64,000 nucleotides of DNA. It comes from Apostichopus japonicus. Its lineage: Eukaryota > Echinodermata > Holothuroidea > Aspidochirotida > Stichopodidae. A program made the position numbers and the translations under genes. The DNA is taken from contig NC_092576.1 in assembly GCF_037975245.1 (NCBI RefSeq), positions 42,195,111-42,259,110 of the forward strand, in the 5' to 3' direction. Below, one piece after another: positions 55,853 through 64,000 of this stretch. Below the pieces are notes generated by a model, which ran no database searches, was not told the origin of the DNA, and saw only the letters and a program-made list of their open reading frames with translations. Every line of letters starts with the position of its first letter. The first letter of the stretch is position 1.

Positions 55853-58108
55853 TATATAAGTTGACCTGACGTACAGGCATCCGTAGTTTTCTTGACAGCG
55901 GCAGTAGCCTGTATTCAGTGTATACGCTCTACACTGTGTACACTGTATACGCCAGGGCTAACGCTAAAGCATACCCGTAGGCTGCATTGCATGCAACCCA
56001 ATAACAGTTTCGGCTAATATAATGATGTGTAGTATCTGTTTCCTCTCGATGCAAGCGGACTGGGCTTGAGATCGGGTCAGTCGTTCGCCGGGTAGTTTGG
56101 TTTTCGTGCCCAGGTTCTTTCCTTATTGACTTTTTCTTAAAAAAGTACCGTTAAAACGAAAACGTCTCACCAACAACTTCAGGTAAGGTCCATGAGATTA
56201 GTCAATAAAGTTTGGTGATATTAATAACGTTGATATTATAACGTTGTTGCATACAGCTTCACGTTATTTGATCATACCCATATTTCAATACTATACAGTA
56301 GTCTAGACTAGCTTCTAGCCTAAAACTTGTAAGGCCTAGCCTACGTTCGGCTGTAGCCTAGGGCCATAGTCCAAGTCCTAACACTACCTTAGCATTGGGT
56401 CAAGGGTAAACTGGTCTGTAGTTTGAGCTACAAATTAATACCAACTGCCAGAAAAATTAGATTTCAAGTAGGTCAGCTTAACTTCTTAGCCTACTGTGCA
56501 TGTATGTATCATATATGGCCTTAGATTTTGCTGGACAATTATGTTACTGTACATTGCCCTAATCATGACCAGATACTGTAGCATGGTGGGCTTATAATTG
56601 ACGCACTTAAGGATTTGATCAATGATGTCTATCAAGGAAAAATCCAAATTACTCAACTGTATGTGTTTTTCATATGTGTAGTTCCTCAGAAATGTTCTAA
56701 TCTCAAAATATTTAAGGTTCTGTGCGTATGCACCGTACAATTGAGCAGAATTTGACCACAAAATGTCTGCCGTGTCAAGTTCTTTCATACCCCTAAATTG
56801 ACACATTCGTTGATAAGCTAACTGTAGTGTAGGCCTTAGTATACATCCATTGACTTTAGATGCTGTTTGCTATGCTCTGAGCCTCTAAGCTCTGACAGGT
56901 CTTGTCCCAGAGAGTAGTGTTCTCATATTGAGGTAATGTTGGGTATTTTAAGGGTGTAAGATTTCCAAATGGCCAAAAAATGTGCAAAACTGGGGGGAGG
57001 GTGTTAAAAGCTTAAAAAATACCACAATTTGGTCAGCAAATACCTCAAATGGATTCAAACTCATGAAATATGTAATTCTGTTTGGCTGCAAAAAAGTTTA
57101 GGTGGCCTGCTGTATCCTTGCTAGTAATACAGTAATTTAAGGTGCGTCAATTACGGGGGTGCGTCAATTATGAAGCCTTTACTATACTGTACAGTAGCTA
57201 TGCCTAGATTATTATAGACTGAAGTCACCATGCAAATGTAACTTACAAGTAGCCTGTATTGAATAAAAGATGCTATAATTGGTAGAACTTTTCAAAAAGT
57301 TCTTGGAAGTCTTTACTCTCCAAAATATTCTCAGACATTCTAAACACCACTGTACTGTAAGATGTCTGAATATCCCAGTGAGGGTATCAATAAAAACAGT
57401 TAAAGGATATAATAGTAGAAAATCCAGCATCAAATTTGGGCTAATGCAGAATACCTTTAATCTAAGTCTCTCAAGTGATGCATTGTGTTTCAAGTGTCTT
57501 ATTTATAACTAGCCAAAATTTGTACAAAATAACAATGCCATGCATCCAAAAGGTTATTGAGTCAGTACATTTCCATAATGTAACTATTACAAAAGCTGAG
57601 TGCACCTAATTAAAAGTTAACATCCTCCAAAAATCTATATAACACAAACATTTGATAAAGCCTTCTATCCCCTCCCTTGCATATACTGTAAGTCATTTTG
57701 TTAAGTCTATTTAGATCCATAAGTAATACCAAGTTGACTAAATGTGCAATATTCAGTGTTAAAGATCTGAGCTCTGTATTGGCCCAAAATATATTGGAGA
57801 GAAGTGTACAATAAAAATTGAAATAATGCACATCTACACTCTGACCATTTGATATTTATTTGATTGGCACTGTTAATGTTTTCTCAGACAAATTTGATGA
57901 TCAACATTCTCAATCTCAAGATGAATGACAACAGCCCACTATCCAAGGGAATCACACTGTACGATGTAGCTGCCATGCAGTGAAAAAGTCAATGTTGGAA
58001 CGGCAGCAATCATAGCTAGAGCACGGATGCTGTCTGGGACAGACTGATGTGGTGACCTACTGCATCATTGACAGCAAAATGGAAGATATTTTCTGAATTA
58101 ACCAAAAA
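55853..58108 (+). other. candidate spliced transcript, coding unclear
   Basis: TATATAAG at about 55853 is followed by a donor CTTCAG|GTAAGG (exon end 56182). A second exon could run from TTTTCTCAG|57888 to 58108|GTAAGT. In it two short frames are possible: one ends D-D-Q-H-S-Q-S-Q-D-E then TGA, the other reads M-N-D-N-S-P-L-S-K-G-I-T-L-Y-D and ends A-A-M-Q. Neither is recognised. Downstream sequence to an AATAAA near 60219 could be more exons or UTR. A non-coding RNA is equally possible. Confidence 0.25.
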
Positions 58109-58109
58109 G

Positions 58110-60980
58110 TAAGTTAATATTCATTATTCTGTAGGTTTGACATCACATAAACTTGATACCATAGGACTCTATTATCTCAAATACGAGTAACATCTGAGGT
58201 AATTTATTCCAAAGTTATGGAATAAAGAAAGAAACAATCAGAAGGGATGAAAACTTTTGTATGATCTGGTTAATGTGGTGGTATCTCTTCCTCTATCTCT
58301 ATAGTATTTAACTACACTAGAGCTATATCCACTCACTGGTTTTTAATCTTATAGGTCAATGCAAGACAACACCAAATTGTCAGGCTAGGTCCAAATAAAA
58401 TGTACATGCATATTTAAATTTTGAAATCTTTACAATTGGTAAAGCTTGAATGACTTGCAACTTTTAAAAGCACTTGCTATGGTAGGGAGCTGTTTCAGCT
58501 CCAATTGAATGCATGGCTGCATAAATAAAATGTGTAATGTTGTATACAAGGCAAGATGAATCAAGAATTAATGGGAACAAAATGGGATGGATAAACGAAT
58601 TGAAATTTACAGTGAAAATAGTATATATGTAAGGTTGTGAGATGATTAAAATATTGGCTGAATTACAGGAGATTTAGTTTTGTAAAGCAGTTCATTGTTT
58701 TCTTCATTTGTAGAGTGTGAGGTCATGTGAGGTCTAATCGGTAATCGCAAAACATTCCAAGCTATATTGCGCGTGCTATAATTGGGACCAAATCAGCATA
58801 TCTTTAAGAGAAAGCTTTTCTTTTTGTACCAACAGATGGATAGATCTACAGGCTAATACAGCAAAGGATATGCTCTAATTAGAAATGCCAGGCAAGATTA
58901 TCACACAGTTTACAGTGGGGTGAATACAATCATCAACCAAGCTTTTCATCATGCTGTACATAGTGGTATACAGTAGCTCCTTGTTGGGCTTATCAATTAA
59001 AAGCTTGCATAGAAGCCGATGCCAAGCAAAGCAAAAGTATGTCCTGTAAATCGCGAAGTAGATTCACACATCTCATGTATATCCTCTGGGACACAGCACA
59101 TCTTTCAATGGAGTTAGGAAGTTGCTGGGAATAGTTGTTGGATTGGCACAGTAATGTAGTAGCAGTAACAGAAAACTAACTAGTTCCAGGATATGTTACA
59201 CTGTTACACCATATAAAAGATAGAGGAAATTAATATTATAAGCTTCAAGCAGACAGAACCAAGAGAATGCAGACCAGTCTTCATGGGAAGTCTTCTACAT
59301 ATTTAACTGTATAAATGGACTCATTCTTTTGCAATGTACAGTACTTCTTGAAATATTTTAGTTTGGTGACATTGTGGCACTACATTTTTTTTTGTAAGTA
59401 TTAGGGAACATTTGCAGCTGCTTGTCAAGAACATGGAACTTGTTATACAACTGAAGTGGTCCTGATGCTTAAGTGTTGAGGTTACTGGATATTTTGCTGC
59501 CTTACCTTGCTTTAACTGTTCTTAAATGCATTTCTCATGTTTTAAGATGTTTTAATTTTGTATTCCAAGCAAGATCAGCAAGCCATAGTACAGTAATTTT
59601 CAACAACCACCACACAGATACTTGTGCAGGACTAAGGGTATTTGTTAAGCAGATTACTATTATAAAAATCTTTCAAACTTTTATCCCTCAAAATCTCCAG
59701 GGGTACACTGCATTGTTTCTGAACCACAGTTTCACAATTCTACAAGTGGGGTTCAGGGGTTATGCTATGGGAAAAGTTTACAATGTTAGGCCTGACTTAA
59801 TTACTGAAAGCTTGTGGTCTTTTATTACACCAAGAACCAGTTTATTCTTTAAACAAAATTAAATTATTTCCCCTCAAAATTGAGGGGAGTGAATACAGCA
59901 AAGGCACATGCAACTAGCACCAATGTCATGGAAACCTAGTGCAGCCCAATGAAACATACTGTAAAACCACAACATTTGTAACTATAGGTATGAAATTGTG
60001 CAATCCAGGGGTATTGTGTATAATGTTGTCCCTCCAAGCATGGAAACTCCATGATATTGTGGTAATTTGCATTGGTTACGGTATTAGATACAGCCTATAC
60101 TGGTAAGTCTAGATAAATACTTGAGGTATAAGTTAGTTCCCAAAATGTTTCTCATGTTTGAGAGAGGTCAGTAAATTGAGGTCATGTAATAGTGCAAGTA
60201 TCCTGGTTTATGTGAAATAAATCTTGTGGAAAATATAAACTGGGATTGAAAATACAATCAACTGCTTGAATATGATTGTACAATTTTTATTGTGTCTCGT
60301 CTTTTAATATAATGCTAATCTCCACTACTGTATGTGTTTGGTAATAAGCCAGATTTCTGGGTAGAAGTTTAAAAAAGCAAATCGTCAACAATTTTTGATG
60401 AATTTTAAGCAATCACATTCACTGCCTCTATCTCTGTTTATGTTTTGAGTCAGCAACACAGTATACTGTACAGTAGTGTACAGAAAGGGACACTTTCTGT
60501 TGTATTCTGTTGTATCAATTGAAAATTGTTTGTTGTTTGACTGTTTGTAGCAGTATTCCTCTGAGGAGTGAAAAAAAATAAACATACAGTGAACAGTTGC
60601 AACTGCGCATGCATTTATACATTACTTAAATTATGTTCTGATGAAATTCATGTAATATTCACTGTCGATTTTAGTTCAAAACTGCCAGTATACCATTAGT
60701 TCCTGAGCCGTAATTTTTTTGCTTTAAAAATCTGGCTTTGAGTGTATAGTATTTTGTCAAAAACATAAAAGTGGAGGGGCTGCTTATCATCATTCCCTGA
60801 ACAGGCTTACCCAATTTGTTAACTATAATGGTAACATATCAAAATGTCTGGGGACTTGCCACAGTGCTGACAATTTTCAAATATTTCCATGGTTCCACCA
60901 GGGATGTTAGAGATGGACAAACAACATTTGAGCATTCTTAAACGTTTGTTTTGTGCCGACATTAATACTGTTTTTGGTCC
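58110..60980. other. no supported gene
   Basis: Longest open frame about 129 codons (59473-59862), without domain, splice or composition support. Several 'tactgtacagta' words recur. This could be 3' UTR or intron of the candidate transcript. Confidence 0.4.
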
Positions 60981-60988
60981 AATACTAA

Positions 60989-61908
60989 TACCTAAATAGG
61001 GTGACAGGACAAAATCCCCCAGACAAAGTCCCCCTAGGACAAAATCCCCCAGAGCCAAAATCCCCATGGACAAAATCCCCCTAGGACAAAATCCACCCAA
61101 GCCAAAATCTCCCCAAGCTATAAAAAATCCCATCAATTCTTTACAAAAATGCGTCATCCCGGTCCCCGGTATCGTCATGCAGTAACGTCATCCGGTACCC
61201 TCACCAGTATTTCCATTGGTACTCTCAGTGGTTCCCGGACCAGTACTCCGACCATACCCCGACCGGTACCTTAATAGTGAGCCTGACAGTTACCCCCACC
61301 GGTACTCCTCCCTGACCAGTACCCTGGACTGTACCCCGGCCGGTACCTCGACCGGTTTCCCAACTGGTATCCTGAAAGGCACCCTGACACATACTCTGAC
61401 ACGTACCCTTACTAGTACTGGTACAATAAACAGTAATTTGACCAGTACCTTGACCGGTCCCTTAAATGTCACACCATGGAGCTATATTCCATGGCCACAC
61501 TAACAGGTAGCCTTGCAATTACCCTCAATGAACTCCGGACCAGTATCCGGACTGGTATCCTGACCAGTACCCTAACCAGTACACTGAGTGGAACCCTGAC
61601 TGGTAGAGTGACCAGTATGATGACCGGTACCCTGACCAGTCACATGACCAGTACCTTAACCGGTACCCTCACAGGTACCCTAACAGGAGCCCTCACAGTT
61701 ACACTCGCCAGTACCCTCACTAGTACCCTGACCAGTCCCCTGACCAATCCCCTGAACGGTATCCTAACCAGTGCAATGTCCCATGCCTTGACTGTCACAC
61801 CTGTGCCATCGCTGGTTGTTGCAGGCAGGCTTTGTATGGGTCAGTGGTATATTGTCTGGGGGGGGGGGGATTTTGTCCGGGGGATTTTGTCCTAGAACCC
61901 CTAAATAT
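60989..61908. mobile_element. foldback element FB3 with 12-bp minisatellite core
   Basis: Left arm 60989-61125: 'aggacaaaatccccc' units repeated about six times after 'cctaaataggg'. Right arm 61855-61908: inverse units 'gggggattttgtcct' followed by 'cccctaaata'. The centre (61150-61800) is a minisatellite. No coding capacity. The design is the same as FB1 and FB2 with unrelated sequence. Confidence 0.75.
61150..61800. repeat. 12-bp minisatellite (accagtaccctg)
   Basis: Dozens of diverged 12-bp units such as accagtaccctg and accggtaccctg. It creates an apparent T-L-T-S repeat frame on the plus strand, which I take as an artefact of the 12-bp period. Confidence 0.92.
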
Positions 61909-62070
61909 CACTCAAAACGTATAATGGTACCAGACGGTACCTGTACGTTGTCTGCTAGATTCATACGATGTCAAAAGGCTAGAACATGCACTATAATACT
62001 GTTATCAGTTGTCAGTAGGTATATACCACACTCATCTCATATCAGTATTTGTTTCTAATGTCATAACAGG

Positions 62071-62398
62071 CAGTGGCGGAGCGTCCATACAGTCAGGCGG
62101 GGGGGGGCGGACTCAAATGGGAAGCTGGCGCCCTTTTCAGCTATTCAACACTTTTTACTTATTTGCGATTATTTACTTTTTTATTGCGCTCTCATCTACC
62201 TATTGACATTTGTCACATTTTGCTGGCGATGACGCCTATACCTAAATGGTCATTTCCGGCGATATAGGGAGTATCTTTACTCAAAAGATTTCTGTACGCT
62301 CTGCGCCAACCTGTGGTGGCGCTCCGCTTAGATAAAGTCGAAAGCGCCCGTACAGACCTTTCTCGCCCCTCTGACCAATATCCCTAGCTTCGCCACTG
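62071..62398. mobile_element. hAT-like MITE
   Basis: Ends CAGTGGCGGAGC and GCTTCGCCACTG form an inverted repeat starting CAGTG, as in many hAT elements. 328 bp, no open frame of note. The flanking 8-mers (ataacagg and gctcctaa) do not match, so a target-site duplication is not seen. Confidence 0.65.
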
Positions 62399-62489
62399 GC
62401 TCCTAATCTTCTTCCCCGTCAATCCGTCTAGTGTCCCCCCCCCCCCTTCCCCAACCGAACCTCGTATGTTAAAGGAATATCTAATGATT

Positions 62490-63130
62490 AGGGACACTTA
62501 TTCTAATGTTAAATCAGCAAAGAGCAAGCAATAATGATTTTATCACTAAGATTTTCTTTAATTTCTCAGTTACACCGTCATTTAACTTCCCACTCAATCT
62601 TACACTCCCTGATACTCTTCCATCCCAATGTAGGAAACTTCATCGTTACACGCAGCACGCAACGATCTTTGTTCTACTTAATTGATCCTTACTGAGTCTT
62701 TCAACTTAAAAGCATATTTTTTTCCAAATAGATTAGTGAAAGTTACACAGTTTAATAAATTAGAAGCATCTCCTTGTTAAAGAATTGTATTATCGGCGTA
62801 TAGTCTTCCGATAAGCGAAACTTAGGTTTCAAAGAAATCAATGGGAGCAGGCAGTAATGATATAAACTTACATATATAGGCTATATATATATTTTCAAAT
62901 CTCTTATTAACGAATTATCAGCCCCCTGGTTACATCGTCATTTATCATCCCTCCCCCATCCTGCCCTACCCTTCTTCACCTCACACACTCCGCTCTATAG
63001 GGATAAAAGAAATCAGCGAGAGCAGGCAGTAATGAAATTTACTTACATTAATGAATTTTTTAAATCTCATTTAGGACAAATTATTAGGTCCCCCTGGTAA
63101 CATCATTTACCCCCCCCCATTCTCCCCTTC
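62490..63130. repeat. diverged tandem repeat, three copies
   Basis: 'gagcaggcagtaatga' with downstream 'ctggttacatcgtcattta' occurs near 62510-62600 (weak), 62830-62955 and 63005-63110. Confidence 0.6.
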
Positions 63131-63182
63131 CCTTCCTTACAATCACCGCTTCTCTTACACCTAATATATGAGATATCCTCGC

Positions 63183-63445
63183 AAAGCGTGATGAACTAGG
63201 TCCCTCATTTATCTAATGCGTGGAAGGAACTCGAAACTTTCTTCCTTATCCGCCTATTCCAAGCTTTCTCCAAGAAAAGAGTTACAGTACCTATTACCCA
63301 GATTTTTAAAAATAGCCTCCCTCCTCATAAAACGTGATGATCTATGTCTCTCATTAATCTAAAGCATGGATGAACTACCAACTTTAAGCATATAACAAAG
63401 TTTTTCCACAAAAGAGCTACGGAACCTACTACACACAAATTATGT
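63183..63445. repeat. diverged two-copy tandem repeat, about 143 bp
   Basis: 'aaagcgtgatgaactaggtc' to 'gagttacagtacctattac' at 63185-63300 recurs as 'aaaacgtgatgatctatgtc' to 'gagctacggaacctactac' at 63328-63434. Confidence 0.65.
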
Positions 63446-63662
63446 AAATGTCACTAAACGGCATCCGTAGGGACATCGTTTTTTGGTCCACATTTGAGTT
63501 TCCATCATATCTTTAATCTGCTTTTCATACATATCTTTTATTGTGATTGTTATGATAACCACATCTAAGGACTTTTGAGTCGTATTATTGTATCCAGTGG
63601 AATTGTCTCGCTGAGATATAAAAGGATAAATTTTCCGTAGGTTTTCACGGTAGGCCCCTCTG
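63443..63662 (-). CDS. possible Cys-loop receptor extracellular exon
   Basis: The minus-strand frame reads A-Y-R-E-N-L-R-K-I-Y-P-F-I, then N-N-T-T-Q-K-S-L-D-V-V-I-I-T-I-T-I-K-D, then M-M-E-T-Q-M-W-T-K-K-R-C. The order (initial helix, N-rich loop, V-x-I-x-I strand, M-x-T-x-x-W) resembles the start of nicotinic-type ligand-binding domains (..V-x-x..I..D..M-T-T-N-V-W). An acceptor (CCTTGAACAG) lies upstream; the donor is unclear. Similarity is by eye only. Confidence 0.3.
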
Positions 63663-64000
63663 TTCAAGGTCAATGCACGACTATAACATTAGGTCCACTA
63701 AGTGCGGATATTGGTCTCCATTTGCCACTATTGCAGTAAACCCAACCGAGCAACGTGTCTACGGTGTCTCTTAAAAGACAATATTATTAACAAATTCGAA
63801 AAGAATTTTTAATCTCTTTGGTGTCATTTTAAAAGTATTTCTGATAACATTACGTACAGAATTCTTTTATATGAAAAGGTACATATGAGAAACATGACAA
63901 TGACCGTGATAAAACCAATTTCAAGATTACTAGCGATCAATTCGCTCAATTTGTTTCAAAAAATGATTGAAAAGTGATATGAATTCCTCCTCATTCATTC

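Noticed and set aside
59473-59862. 129-codon plus-strand open frame
   Set aside because: No recognised domain, atypical start and composition like the surrounding non-coding DNA.
61216-61895. Open frames with T-L-T-S repeats
   Set aside because: They are produced by the 12-bp minisatellite period, which keeps several frames open; no start context or domain.

Overview
The window looks like nuclear DNA of a marine deuterostome invertebrate, most probably an echinoderm (a sea cucumber would fit). The evidence is AT-rich intron-dense DNA, secreted proteins built from HYR, Sushi, TSP1, EGF and ephrin-receptor-like Cys-rich modules, tRNA-derived SINEs, CR1/Rex1-like and Tx1/L1-like LINE remnants, and foldback-type elements like those known from sea urchins. 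Nothing prokaryotic was seen.

The main content is a pair of tandem paralogous multi-exon genes on the minus strand. Gene A (about 4.1-21.6 kb) and gene B (about 30.9-44.9 kb) share 16 exons with matching phases, and each encodes an SVEP1-like secreted protein of roughly 970 residues: signal peptide, proline-rich linker, HYR, Sushi, HYR, Sushi-like, a Cys-containing domain ('domain X') with a furin-type site, two ephrin-receptor-like Cys-rich repeats, EGF, TSP1, Sushi-like, a second domain X, and a final Cys-rich repeat. Segment A (about 3.46-23.2 kb) and segment B (about 30.2-46.6 kb) form one segmental duplication. Gene A has a 1-nt deletion in its EGF exon and a deletion across the terminal-exon acceptor. 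Gene B has 4 extra bases at the acceptor of exon 13. For gene B a new upstream donor would restore the frame exactly; for gene A a junction acceptor restores the last exon in frame, and the damaged exon is phase-symmetric and skippable.

Upstream of gene A a 3-kb flank unit, carrying a degenerate 'ttacatgga' array, is tandemly duplicated (22.1-28.2 kb). It is followed by a CR1-like endonuclease-region fragment (28.3-29.3 kb). Transposon-related features fill introns and spacers: three different foldback elements (7.6-8.5, 33.0-33.8 and 61.0-61.9 kb), a MITE-like inverted repeat (44.2-44.4 kb), an hAT-like MITE (62.07-62.40 kb), a SINE family inserted in different introns of the two paralogs, and paralog-specific (TA)n expansions.

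From 46.6 to 55 kb lie a 44-bp minisatellite, a CR1-type RT fragment, a large intact stretch of CR1/Rex1-like reverse transcriptase (51.0-52.8 kb), and pieces of a leucine-rich-repeat gene on the minus strand: a TATA box plus signal-peptide exon at 53.2 kb, an LRR-N-terminal-like exon at 50.5 kb and an exact 72-nt LRR exon at 50.2 kb. From 55.8 to 60.3 kb there is only a weak candidate for a spliced plus-strand transcript. The last 4 kb hold repeats and one possible Cys-loop receptor exon. Exon calls rest on reading frames, splice consensus and the comparison between the two paralogs; no transcript data were available.
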